Shown piece by piece: positions 51,804 through 59,895 of a stretch of 64,000 bases of DNA. The stretch is taken from NCBI GenBank assembly GCA_041739275.1, contig JBGSOF010000055.1, forward strand, positions 18,507-82,506, in the 5' to 3' direction. The DNA is from WGMI01 sp041739275 (GTDB lineage: Bacteria > Bacteroidota > Bacteroidia > Flavobacteriales > Schleiferiaceae). A program made the position numbers and the translations under genes. Position 1 is the first letter of the stretch. The number at the start of each line of letters is the position of its first letter. The notes beneath the pieces were generated by a model. It saw only the letters and a program-made list of their open reading frames with translations. It was not told the origin of the DNA and made no database searches.

Positions 51804-52526
51804 TTAAGAAGAAATGCCGCTCTTCCACAGCCTAAATTGAACACGGAGGCTATCGTACCCAAGCCCGATCAGCAAAATGGCTGAAGGCAGGAACAGGGCA
51901 TTCAATTTAAAATATTTATAGCAGATTCCGGCGATGATTCCTCCGAGAAAAAAGAAAAGAATAATGCGAAATCTTAAATGAATGATTCGTTTCAAATTGC
52001 GCCTTAAATCGTTATTTCTGAAAAAGATCAGTTGAGAGACTTCAATTCCCAAATCTGTAAACAAGCCCGTGAGATGGGTGGTTCGAACCACGGCATTCGA
52101 AATTCGAGTAACCAATGAGTTTTGCAGCCCCATGGCGAATAACAACAAGACCGCAATCGCATTTGCGTTGGTCTGGATAATCGCATTGCCGAAAACGGAA
52201 AGGAAAAAGAGAATGGCGATTTCGATGAGCACCGGAAGAATAAATATATTCTTTTCGCTCTTTCTACGCACAAATTCAATGAGCATACTCGAAACAAATG
52301 CACCCAAAAAGAAACTTAAGATGTACGCAAAGAAGATGAGGGATTCAGACCACTTGAACTGATACAGATCCCCGACAAAAAAGGCGAAATGGCCTGTGAT
52401 ATTGGTCGTGAGTTGGTGGATGGAAACGAATCCGGCAACATTTACAAATCCTGCCACAAAAGACAGCAAGGTCGCTATTTGAAGATTGTGCTTGTGCGTT
52501 CGCGTTTCGCCTGTGTGGGTAAACAT
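51804..52526 (-). CDS. YoaK family (DUF1275) membrane protein
   Basis: A 240-residue inner-membrane protein with about six helices. 'LLSFVAGFVNVAGFVSIHQL', 'TNITGHFAFFVGDLYQF' and 'MGLQNSLVTRISNAVVRTTH' followed by 'LTGLFTDLGIEVSQ' are the DUF1275 hallmarks. The family is widespread, thought to be transporter-like, function unknown. GC is clearly below that of the surrounding genes, which may mean later acquisition. ATG 52526 is preferred. Confidence 0.87.
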   Translation of the reverse strand: MFTHTGETRTHKHNLQIATLLSFVAGFVNVAGFVSIHQLTTNITGHFAFFVGDLYQFKWSESLIFFAYILSFFLGAFVSSMLIEFVRRKSEKNIFILPVLIEIAILFFLSVFGNAIIQTNANAIAVLLLFAMGLQNSLVTRISNAVVRTTHLTGLFTDLGIEVSQLIFFRNNDLRRNLKRIIHLRFRIILFFFLGGIIAGICYKYFKLNALFLPSAILLIGLGYDSLRVQFRLWKSGISS

Positions 52527-52658
52527 TTGCGGCCTAAATCGCACGCCAAGTGCGCAGGGCACTCATCGGATTCAAAATCGAGGCGCAACCATGCAAACAA
52601 CTTCTGAATAAAGACATTAGAAAAGAAATAGGCCGTTTCCGTTTTAAATACACTCCTT

Positions 52659-52666
52659 CAAAGATA
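52659..52666 (-). promoter_or_regulatory. -7 element TATCTTTG upstream of the DUF1275 gene
   Basis: Minus-strand TATCTTTG, identical to those before dnaN and tgt, 132 bases before the ATG at 52526. The gap 52527-52785 otherwise shows no gene or structure. Confidence 0.3.
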
Positions 52667-52785
52667 CAATGCCTCTCAGAAAGTCGAGAACATCCATAAC
52701 CTCTGAAAATAGCAGAGTTCCGCGCTTTTCAAAAGTCTATATCCTCGATACGCGCAATTGATGGAAGGCTTCCGACCTTTGCCCC

Positions 52786-53862
52786 GTGAAAATTCTCGAC
52801 CGATACATTATCGGCAAATTTCTGGCCACCTTCTTTTTGACTATCGCGCTGATCTTGATGATTGCCGTGGTGTTTGACATCTCCGAAAAGCTCGAAGATT
52901 TTGTGAGCAAAGGCGCCAGCATGCGCGAAATCGTTTTTCAGCACTACGCCAACTTTTTGGTCTACTACGGCAATCTGTTCAGCTCGATGATCGTCTTTAT
53001 CGCGACCATCTTCTTTACGTCGAGAATGACGGCGCGAAGCGAAATCGTCGCCATGCTCACAGGCGGAGTCAGCTTCAACCGCTTGCTGTGGCCCTATTTT
53101 CTGGCTTCGACCCTCGTGATGATCATCTCCATGGTTCTCGGTCATTTCGTGATCCCGAAAACCAATGTTCAGCGGCTGGCTTTTGAATGGAAATACATAC
53201 TCAACAAGAACGTAGATCGCTTTCAGAACATTCACAAACAAATTCTCCCCGAGCATATTGTCTTTCTCGAGAGCTACAACAGCGAGCGCCAAAGCGGACT
53301 CTATTTTAGCTACGAACGCTTTGAAGGTCGCGAACTCAAGGCGAGAATGCAGGCCGATTTTATTCGATACGATTCTATCAACAAGCGATGGAGGCTCGAC
53401 AATGCCGTGGTGCGCACCCTGGAAGGCGATGTCGAACAGCTGAGGACCTACAAGAAACTCGACACGGCGCTCGCGCTCGAACCCGAGGACCTCAGCACCC
53501 TGGTTTATCGAGCCGAAATGATGACCACCCCCGAGCTTTTGCACTTCATCAAACTCGAGAAAGAAAGGGGATCTGAAACGGTCGATTACTTTGAACTCGA
53601 GCGTTTTAAACGGACCTCTTGGCCCATTTCAACCTACATATTAGTGCTGATCGCGCTTTCGCTCTCTTCCCGCAAGACCCGGGGTGGATTAGGGCTCAAC
53701 ATCGCACTGGGGCTGGGTTTGTGTGTCAGTTATATCTTCTTCATGCAAATCAGCACCACCTTTGCCACCAAGGGCGATTTTCCTCCGTTTATCGCGGTGT
53801 GGATACCCAATTTCTTCTTTGCCATACTCGCCGGCTATCTCTATGTCCGCGCACCTAAGTAG
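52786..53862 (+). CDS. LptF/LptG family lipopolysaccharide export permease
   Basis: A 358-residue permease of the YjgP/YjgQ family: three helices at each end around a periplasmic beta-jellyroll domain (~130-255). 'MKILDRYIIGKFLATFFLTI' and 'RMTARSEIVAMLTGGVSFNR' are conserved. With LptB it pulls LPS out of the inner membrane. Which of the two subunits it is cannot be told; the partner is not adjacent. GTG start at 52786; the 3' end overlaps the EamA gene by 20 bases. Confidence 0.92.
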   Translation: MKILDRYIIGKFLATFFLTIALILMIAVVFDISEKLEDFVSKGASMREIVFQHYANFLVYYGNLFSSMIVFIATIFFTSRMTARSEIVAMLTGGVSFNRLLWPYFLASTLVMIISMVLGHFVIPKTNVQRLAFEWKYILNKNVDRFQNIHKQILPEHIVFLESYNSERQSGLYFSYERFEGRELKARMQADFIRYDSINKRWRLDNAVVRTLEGDVEQLRTYKKLDTALALEPEDLSTLVYRAEMMTTPELLHFIKLEKERGSETVDYFELERFKRTSWPISTYILVLIALSLSSRKTRGGLGLNIALGLGLCVSYIFFMQISTTFATKGDFPPFIAVWIPNFFFAILAGYLYVRAPK

Positions 53863-54757
53863 TTCGAAGACGAGCGCACAGCTCAGACTCCATTTTGTGG
53901 TGTTTTTGTGGGGATTCACAGGGCTTCTGGGCGCACTTATTCAATTGAATGCCTGGTCTTTGGTCTGGAACCGAATCGGATTGGCCCTCGCATTGCTCTT
54001 TGTCTTTTTCAAAGTCAAGCGATGGCCTCTGGGCATCTCAAAAAATCGGTGGCCCCGCATCTTGTTGGCAGGTGCCATCATTGTTCTTCACTGGGTTTCG
54101 TTTTTCGCGGCCATCAAAATGTCCAAGGTCAGCGTAGCCTTAGTTTGCCTTTCTACCGGGGCATTTTTTGGATCGCTGTTGGAGCCCTTGTTCTTTAAAA
54201 AGCGTTTAGATGTTAAAGAGTTGTTGCTAAGCACTTTGGCGATTGCGGGATTGGCGGCCATTTTTAAGCTCGAAACCCAATATCGGTTGGGCATGGCACT
54301 CGGGTTGAATTCGGCCTTGCTCAGCGCGCTCTTTTCTTTGATCAATGCCCGTCTCATTCAAACGGAAACCGCCCACAGCATCACCTTCTTCGAGTTGCTC
54401 TCGGGCTGGGTGTTCCTCGGATTGTTGTTTTTGCTCCCTCAGCTCCAAGGGTCGTTTGAATGGCCCGGGCAAGGCGACTGGCTTTGGCTCGCGATTCTGG
54501 CCAGCGCATGCACGGCCTACGCCTTTGTGGAGAGTGTCGAAGTGATGAAAGTGCTGAGTCCGTTCACCGTGCTGTTGAGCATCAACCTCGAACCTGTGTA
54601 CGGCATCGTGGTTGCGCGTTGGGTACTCGGAGAGCGAGAAGCCATGAGTTCGGGCTTTTATTTGGGCGCTGCGCTCGTTTTGGCCGGTGTCTTGGCCAAT
54701 GCATGGCTCAAAACCCGGATTACTCCGCCACCACCCCCATCTGCGCAAACTTTTTGA
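53843..54757 (+). CDS. EamA/DMT family transporter
   Basis: A 304-residue membrane protein with about ten helices in two EamA repeats: 'HFVVFLWGFTGLLGALIQLN' and 'LLAGAIIVLHWVSFFAAIKM' in the first, 'PFTVLLSINLEPVYGIVVAR' and 'GFYLGAALVLAGVLANAWL' in the second. Such proteins export metabolites or amino acids; substrate unknown. ATG 53843 lies inside the last 20 bases of the Lpt permease gene. The 3' end overlaps convergent accA by 38 bases. Confidence 0.9.
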   Translation: MSAHLSSSKTSAQLRLHFVVFLWGFTGLLGALIQLNAWSLVWNRIGLALALLFVFFKVKRWPLGISKNRWPRILLAGAIIVLHWVSFFAAIKMSKVSVALVCLSTGAFFGSLLEPLFFKKRLDVKELLLSTLAIAGLAAIFKLETQYRLGMALGLNSALLSALFSLINARLIQTETAHSITFFELLSGWVFLGLLFLLPQLQGSFEWPGQGDWLWLAILASACTAYAFVESVEVMKVLSPFTVLLSINLEPVYGIVVARWVLGEREAMSSGFYLGAALVLAGVLANAWLKTRITPPPPPSAQTF

Positions 54758-55673
54758 TGCGCTCTTCGACCCTCTTGTCGGGATCCATGGCTAAAAGCTT
54801 TGGCAAAGCCTTCACGATCACCTCTTTGACCCTAAGAAAACAGTCTTCAGGATCCGTGTGTGCCCCGCCCAAGGGCTCTTCGACAATTTCGTCGATCAAG
54901 CCATTTTTGAGCATGTCCTTGGGTGTCAATTTGAGGGCTTCGGCGGCTTGCTCTTTAAAGTTCCAGCTCCGCCAAAGAATACTCGAGCAACTTTCAGGCG
55001 AAATAACGCTGTACCAGGTATTCTCGAGCATGTAGACCCGATCTCCTACCCCGATTCCAAGGGCGCCTCCCGAGGCCCCTTCGCCGAGGATGAAGCAGAG
55101 AATTGGAACTTTTAAGGTACTCATCTCAAACAGATTGCGCGCAATGGCCTCGCCTTGACCTCGCTCTTCGGCCTCGATGCCGGGAAAAGCTCCGGGGGTG
55201 TCGATAAAGGTGATTACCGGTCTGTTGAACCGCTCGGCCATTTTCATCAAGCGAAGGGCTTTGCGGTATCCCTCGGGATTGGGCATCCCAAAGTTGCGAT
55301 ACTGCCTCATTTTGGTGTTGATACCCTTTTGATGCCCGATCAACATCACACTCTGGTCCCCAATCATTCCCCAACCGCCGATCATCGCTTTGTCGTCTTT
55401 TACCGAGCGATCTCCGTGCAATTCCAGCCAACGCCCGTCGGTAATGGCGCGCATATAAGCCAGAGAATAAGGCCTGTTGAGATGTCTTGAAAGCTGTACG
55501 CGCTGCCACGCACTGATCTTTCCGTAAATGTCTTTGCGCGTTTTTTGAAGCGCTTTTTCGAGCTCTCGAATCGTCTTGCCCATGTCGACCCCGGTTTCTT
55601 GTTGCAGGGCCCGAGCTTTTTCGAGTTGATCAACCAATTCCTTGACGGGAAGTTCGAAGTCGAGGTATTCCAT
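54720..55673 (-). CDS. accA: acetyl-CoA carboxylase carboxyltransferase subunit alpha
   Basis: Forms the alpha2beta2 carboxyltransferase with AccD, making malonyl-CoA for fatty acids. 317 aa: 'LDFELPVKELVDQLEKAR' at the start, 'LHGDRSVKDDKAMIGGWGMI', 'FIDTPGAFPGIEAEERGQGE' and 'GEGASGGALGIGVGDRVYML', all AccA signatures. The gene is separated from ftsY by 112 bases on the same strand. AccD is not in the window. Confidence 0.96.
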   Translation of the reverse strand: MEYLDFELPVKELVDQLEKARALQQETGVDMGKTIRELEKALQKTRKDIYGKISAWQRVQLSRHLNRPYSLAYMRAITDGRWLELHGDRSVKDDKAMIGGWGMIGDQSVMLIGHQKGINTKMRQYRNFGMPNPEGYRKALRLMKMAERFNRPVITFIDTPGAFPGIEAEERGQGEAIARNLFEMSTLKVPILCFILGEGASGGALGIGVGDRVYMLENTWYSVISPESCSSILWRSWNFKEQAAEALKLTPKDMLKNGLIDEIVEEPLGGAHTDPEDCFLRVKEVIVKALPKLLAMDPDKRVEERIKKFAQMGVVAE

Positions 55674-55785
55674 TTCGATGGCGGTAAGAGGACCTTTCGC
55701 GCTAAAAGCTCAAAAAAAAGGCGGCGCGGATGGTCTAAATGAAGCGGTTGAAAGTAGTCAATCGAGTTGAATCGCCCGAGGGCTC

Positions 55786-56775
55786 TTAAGATGCGATTGT
55801 TTTGAACAAAGAATTTACAAACTGCTCGGCATCAAACAGCTGCAAATCGTCAATGCCTTCGCCCAATCCGATAAAGCGAACGGGGATTCCGAATTCGGAG
55901 GCAATCGCCACCACAACCCCCCCCTTGGCCGTTCCGTCGAGCTTGGTCAGCACCAAACCGCTCACCGAGGTGGCAGCCGTGAATTGCCGGGCTTGTTCGA
56001 GCGCATTTTGACCGGTCGAAGCATCGAGAACCAATAGAACCTCGTGCGGAGCTCCGGGGAGGAGCTTGTCGAGCACCCTCTTTACCTTCGAGAGTTCGTT
56101 CATCAAGTTCACCTTGTTGTGAAGCCGACCTGCGGTGTCGATCATCAGCACGTCCACAGAACCGGCCATGGCCTTTTGAAGTGCCTCGTGCGCCACGGCC
56201 GCCGGGTCTGAACCCATGCTTTGCGCGGTGAATTCAGAACCCGAGCGCTCGGCCCAAATTCTGAGCTGATCGATGGCCGCGGCCCGAAAGGTATCTGCGG
56301 CTGCGAGCATTACCGAAAGACCTTCGCGTCGAAAGCGCATCGCCACTTTTCCGATGCTCGTGGTCTTGCCAACTCCGTTCACCCCGACGACCAAAATTAC
56401 CCTTGGTTTAGACTCGCCCGAAAGACTAGGTGCCGATTCGACCGGCTTGTCCTGCCCGCCTTCGTGCATGAGTTCCAAAACCGCCCGGCGCATGTGGGCT
56501 TCGAGTTCGCTCGCCTTGAGATAGGGGTCTTTTGCCACATTGGCTTCGAGCTTGCGGATCACCCGAACGGTGGCCTCTACTCCCAGATCTGCTTCGATCA
56601 GCACCGATTCGAGCTCGTCGAGCAGGTCGGCATCCACTTTGGTGCGGCCGACGAGCACCCGGGCCATTCGGCCAAAAATGTTTTCTCGTGTTTTGTCGAG
56701 GCCTTTCTCAAGTCTTTGGCCCTCTTCTTCGAGTTCAGTGTCTTTCTTTTTTTTAAAAAGGTCGAAAAGTCCCAT
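55786..56775 (-). CDS. ftsY: signal recognition particle receptor FtsY
   Basis: SRP receptor GTPase that docks ribosome-nascent chains at the membrane. 329 aa: short charged N-terminus (FDLFKKKKDTELEEEGQRLE) instead of the long acidic A-domain of E. coli, N-domain, then G-domain with 'VVGVNGVGKTTSIGKVAMRF', 'AADTFRAAAIDQLRIWAER', 'VLMIDTAGRLHNK' and 'LTKLDGTAKGGVV'. It follows rpmB-rpmG-DUF4295, the order typical of Bacteroidota, but a terminator separates it from them. Confidence 0.96.
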   Translation of the reverse strand: MGLFDLFKKKKDTELEEEGQRLEKGLDKTRENIFGRMARVLVGRTKVDADLLDELESVLIEADLGVEATVRVIRKLEANVAKDPYLKASELEAHMRRAVLELMHEGGQDKPVESAPSLSGESKPRVILVVGVNGVGKTTSIGKVAMRFRREGLSVMLAAADTFRAAAIDQLRIWAERSGSEFTAQSMGSDPAAVAHEALQKAMAGSVDVLMIDTAGRLHNKVNLMNELSKVKRVLDKLLPGAPHEVLLVLDASTGQNALEQARQFTAATSVSGLVLTKLDGTAKGGVVVAIASEFGIPVRFIGLGEGIDDLQLFDAEQFVNSLFKTIAS

Positions 56776-56808
56776 ATGCGATAAGTTGAAATGCGTGCGG
56801 GTCGGGGC

Positions 56809-56831
56809 AAAAAAAAACCCGCAATCGCGGG
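56809..56831 (-). terminator. intrinsic terminator between the DUF4295 gene and ftsY
   Basis: On the minus strand CCCGC-GATT-GCGGG is followed by nine T. It lies 41 bases after the DUF4295 stop and 34 before the ftsY ATG, so ftsY depends on read-through or a promoter in that short gap. Confidence 0.85.
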
Positions 56832-56871
56832 CTGGTATCGTACCTCAAGAACTTCAGAGTGGCGCGGGCGC

Positions 56872-57024
56872 TTACTTCAAAAAGTCTTGAACCTTGTCTT
56901 TGGGCATGATGCGTTCTTCAAACACGTACGCTCCATTCTTGGGAGAGCGCACAAGGCGAACGGCTTTGGTCATCATCACCGTGTTGCCTTCTTTCTTCAG
57001 GGTTGCTACTACCTTCTTTGCCAT
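56872..57024 (-). CDS. DUF4295 small protein
   Basis: A 50-residue basic protein starting 'MAKKVVATLKKEGNTVMMTK' and ending 'MPKDKVQDFLK'. It is the DUF4295 family, found in Bacteroidota directly after rpmG, and is suspected to be ribosome-associated because of its position and charge (inference). The ATG at 57024 is 31 bases after the rpmG stop. It is too short for common ORF cut-offs. Confidence 0.92.
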   Translation of the reverse strand: MAKKVVATLKKEGNTVMMTKAVRLVRSPKNGAYVFEERIMPKDKVQDFLK

Positions 57025-57055
57025 GAGTTCGGGGTCGTTTTAACGCGAAACGCGA

Positions 57056-57238
57056 TTACTTAATCTCTTTGTGGGTGGTCATGCGCTTCAAGATGGGGTT
57101 GAATTTCTTCAATTCAATCCGCTCGGGCGTATTCTTTTTGTTCTTGGTGCTGATGTAGCGCGAAGTTCCGGGCTTGCCGCTCTCTTTGTGCTCGGTGCAC
57201 TCGAGAATTACTTGAACGCGATTTCCTTTCTTGGCCAT
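57056..57238 (-). CDS. rpmG: 50S ribosomal protein bL33
   Basis: 60-residue large-subunit protein: 'KGNRVQVILECTEHKESGKP' and 'YISTKNKKNTPERIELKKFN' are diagnostic. Only one Cys is present, so it is the zinc-free (C-minus) type. It lies between rpmB and the DUF4295 gene in one unit. Confidence 0.96.
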   Translation of the reverse strand: MAKKGNRVQVILECTEHKESGKPGTSRYISTKNKKNTPERIELKKFNPILKRMTTHKEIK

Positions 57239-57325
57239 TTCGGTGGGTGGACGTTTGTGAGTTGTCTATTGCAATGGATGTGCTCTGAGGTAGGTTATTC
57301 CCGGAATTTCGTCCGGAGCTTTCTC

Positions 57326-57571
57326 CTATCCGCGCTCGACCAAAAAGCCTTTTTCGCGGGCTTCTTTCAGAACGGCACTGATGCCTTTTTTGTTGATGTT
57401 CTTGAGCGCGCTGGTGCTTACGCGCAAGGTGATCCAACGGTCTTCTTCAGGGATGTAAAAACGCTTGTGCGTGAGGTTTACATCGAACTTGCGCTTGTTC
57501 TTTTTGTTCGAGAACGACACGCTGTTGCCGCTCATCGCCTTTTTACCGGTCAGTTGACAAATTCGAGACAT
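57326..57571 (-). CDS. rpmB: 50S ribosomal protein bL28
   Basis: 81-residue large-subunit protein: 'MSRICQLTGKKAMSGNSVSF', 'KRKFDVNLTHKRFYIPEEDR' and 'RVSTSALKNINKKGISAVLK' identify bL28. Only one Cys in the first block, so likely zinc-free. A CACCTTTG at minus strand 57642-57635, one mismatch to the -7 consensus, may be its promoter within the 159-base gap after cinA. Confidence 0.96.
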   Translation of the reverse strand: MSRICQLTGKKAMSGNSVSFSNKKNKRKFDVNLTHKRFYIPEEDRWITLRVSTSALKNINKKGISAVLKEAREKGFLVERG

Positions 57572-57730
57572 ATCGCTGTAAGGGTGACTGTTGGTGTCCT
57601 GCTTATTTTCAGGTCGCGCCTAAAAATCGGATTGCAAAGGTGCGAAAATTTCTTGAAACAGAGGTGTACGGAGAACGGAAAAGATCGCGTTGTACAATTC
57701 ACCTCTCTCGACCGCAATTTCGCGCTTGGG

Positions 57731-58975
57731 TTATTCGCTTTGAGCCGCGAGTGTTTTCCGGAGCCAGTCCATGGCCGCCAAGGCCGAGCGCTCGATATTG
57801 CGCCCCCGGTCTGTGCCGAATCGAAACAATCGAGCCTCCACTCCGGCGGGGTGCGCGAGCCCAATCCAAACGGTTCCGATCGGCTTTTCGGCACTCCCCC
57901 CGCTCGGGCCTGCGATTCCCGTAAGCGAAAGCGCGTAATCGCTGCCAAATTTACTTCGAGCAGATTCGGCCATTTGCTCGGCAACCATCTCCGAAACAGC
58001 GCCAAACTGAGCGATGGCGCCGGGATCAACTCCCAAAAAAGACTGTTTCGCTTCGTTTGAGTACGCGATTACGCCTCCTTTAAACCAGTTTGAACTGCCC
58101 GGAATTCGAGTGAGCCGATGGCCTAAATACCCTCCCGTACAGCTCTCTGCCAGTGCCAAGCTCTCAGATCGCGCGATGAGCAATTTGGCCAGTATTTCTT
58201 CGAGTTCTTCTTCGTCCGCAGAATAGACCACATCCCCGAGCAAAGCACGGAGTTCGTTGGCCAGCGAATCGACTTGGGGCAAGATGTGTTCCTTGTCTCC
58301 CATGGCACTGAGCCTCAAGCGCACCTTTCCGGGCGAGGGCAGATATGCGAGACTCACATCTTTGGGCAGAGCGTCTTCAAAGCCTGAAATGCGATTCGCG
58401 AGTTCAGATTCGGGCACTCCTTGCGTATACAGGGTTCGGTGAACGATATGGGTGTCTTGAATTTCGAGGCCGATCCAAGGCAGCACCCGAGCTTCCATAA
58501 TGTGTTTCATTTCGTAAGGCACACCGGGCATGGCGATATAGTAGACCTCGCCTTTTTTGAACTTCATGCCCGAGGCGGTTCCGACGTCATTTTTAAGGAG
58601 TTCGCAGTTTATGGGCAGCACCGCCTGGTCTAGGTTCAGCCGGCTGAGGTCGCGGCCAAAACTGCGAAAAAGGGCTTCGATGTGTTCAAAAACGTCCGGT
58701 TTAAATTCGAGTGAGGTTCCGAAATAGGCGGCGAGGGTGGCTTTGGTTTTGTCGTCGCGTGTAGGTCCGAGTCCGCCGGTGATGAACACGAGCTTGGTGT
58801 TGGGATGTATGCTGTCGAGGGCAGAGACGATGCTCTCAGGGCGGTCGCGAATCGATCGGATTTGATGCACTTCGACCCCAACCCGGTGCAGCCGATCGCC
58901 CATCCATGCTGAATTGGTATCTACGGTTTGCCCGATGAGCAATTCGTCTCCAATAGTGATGATTTCGGCCTGCAT
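57731..58975 (-). CDS. cinA: CinA-like protein (ADP-ribose pyrophosphatase / NMN deamidase)
   Basis: 414 aa with two parts: an N-terminal MoCF-like COG1058 domain (ADP-ribose pyrophosphatase in relatives; 'EIITIGDELLIGQTVDTNSA', 'FITGGLGPTRDDKTKATLAA') and a C-terminal PncC nicotinamide-mononucleotide deamidase domain ('ALAESCTGGYLGHRLTRIPG', 'SLTGIAGPSGGSAEKPIGTV'). It works in pyridine-nucleotide salvage. It stands upstream of rpmB, the usual Bacteroidota order. Confidence 0.95.
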   Translation of the reverse strand: MQAEIITIGDELLIGQTVDTNSAWMGDRLHRVGVEVHQIRSIRDRPESIVSALDSIHPNTKLVFITGGLGPTRDDKTKATLAAYFGTSLEFKPDVFEHIEALFRSFGRDLSRLNLDQAVLPINCELLKNDVGTASGMKFKKGEVYYIAMPGVPYEMKHIMEARVLPWIGLEIQDTHIVHRTLYTQGVPESELANRISGFEDALPKDVSLAYLPSPGKVRLRLSAMGDKEHILPQVDSLANELRALLGDVVYSADEEELEEILAKLLIARSESLALAESCTGGYLGHRLTRIPGSSNWFKGGVIAYSNEAKQSFLGVDPGAIAQFGAVSEMVAEQMAESARSKFGSDYALSLTGIAGPSGGSAEKPIGTVWIGLAHPAGVEARLFRFGTDRGRNIERSALAAMDWLRKTLAAQSE

Positions 58976-59408
58976 GAATTTCGAGTTATTATACTGATGA
59001 TGAACTTATTAATCTTGTTCTCCTTGCGTTTTCGCGGGTGGTTAAATGTAGGTTGTGGAGCGGATGCGTCGATTCGATCAGGTTCGGGATGCTGAGATTC
59101 CTTGGGGTGCGAATCGAGAACTTTATGGTTTGGTCCGAATCCGTCATACCCTGTTGAAATAACAAGACCAGTTCATGAACCCGAAATGGACGGCCTTAAC
59201 GAACTTTGAATCATCGATCCGTTGTAATGGGATACACAAGGTATCCATACGTTACCCATCGATGTGTTAAGACGCCCTTGCAGGGCTGGGATTCTTCTAG
59301 ACGATGGGCTTCGCCCAACGTCATGTTAGACTGCCCTTTCAGGGCGTGATCCCCTACCGATGGGCAAAGCCCATCGATTCAAACACCTCCAAAAGCCCCG
59401 AAGAGGCG
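58976..59408. other. 433-base intergenic gap between cinA and ruvX
   Basis: No gene is seen on either strand. The part next to cinA is A/T-rich and may hold its promoter (minus-strand TATAAT at 58996-58991 resembles a -10 box but not the Bacteroidota type). The part next to ruvX (59274-59376) is filled with hairpin repeats, described separately. Confidence 0.6.
59274..59376. repeat. tandem hairpin repeats of two alternating types
   Basis: Four short hairpins follow each other: GCCCT-TGC-AGGGC (59274-59286), TGGGC-TTC-GCCCA (about 59304-59316), GCCCT-TTC-AGGGC (about 59333-59345) and CGATGGGC-AAA-GCCCATCG (59358-59376). Hairpins 1 and 3 are variants of one type, 2 and 4 of another, so the block is two diverged copies of a two-hairpin unit of ~60 bases. 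It resembles intergenic REP-like elements that are abundant in some Bacteroidota genomes. Confidence 0.6.
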
Positions 59409-59840
59409 TCATCTATCAGCCCTCCCCTCCAGAAAAGCCCGAAGAATCAAGGCCGCGGCCACGCTGTCTACCTTGAGTTTATTCGCCCGGGTCGACTTGG
59501 ACGCCCCGGACTGCACCATCGATTGCACCGCTTGCTGGGAGCTGTAGCGCTCGTCTTCCCGAAACACCGGAATGGCAGGCCATCGCTTCGCGAACCGGGC
59601 CAACCAAGGCTGAATCTCGTCCTCTATGGCACTCATCGAGCCATCCAGGCGCACGGCTTGCCCCACCACCAAACCCGCACAGGGTTCTTCGGTCAAGAGC
59701 CGGTCGAGGGCCGCGTCCAATCCCTTGCGGTCTACGCCTTCGATTGGGCTGGCAATCATCCCCAACGCATCGCTCACTGCCAAACCACAGCGCTTGGCGC
59801 CAAAATCAATCGCAATCCAACGAGCGGGGCGAACATTCAA
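59409..59840 (-). CDS. ruvX: putative pre-16S rRNA nuclease / Holliday junction resolvase YqgF
   Basis: 143-aa RNase H-fold nuclease of the YqgF/RuvX family, needed for 16S rRNA 5'-end maturation in E. coli. 'WIAIDFGAKRCGLAVSDALG' holds the first catalytic aspartate, 'GLVVGQAVRLDGSMS' the glycine-rich turn, 'FREDERYSSQQAVQSM' the Glu, and 'LKVDSVAAALILRAFLE' the last aspartate. The ATG is 55 bases from divergent dapD. Confidence 0.92.
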   Translation of the reverse strand: MNVRPARWIAIDFGAKRCGLAVSDALGMIASPIEGVDRKGLDAALDRLLTEEPCAGLVVGQAVRLDGSMSAIEDEIQPWLARFAKRWPAIPVFREDERYSSQQAVQSMVQSGASKSTRANKLKVDSVAAALILRAFLEGRADR

Positions 59841-59846
59841 GGGTCT

Positions 59847-59854
59847 TAACTTTG
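59847..59854 (+). promoter_or_regulatory. -7 element TAACTTTG for dapD
   Basis: TAACTTTG, exact to TAnnTTTG, 41 bases before the dapD ATG at 59896. Same octamer as before thrS and the T9SS gene. No -33 TTG. Confidence 0.45.
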
Positions 59855-59895
59855 AGGCAGAAGGAAAACGCCCTCGTGCACTGCAAAATTAGACG

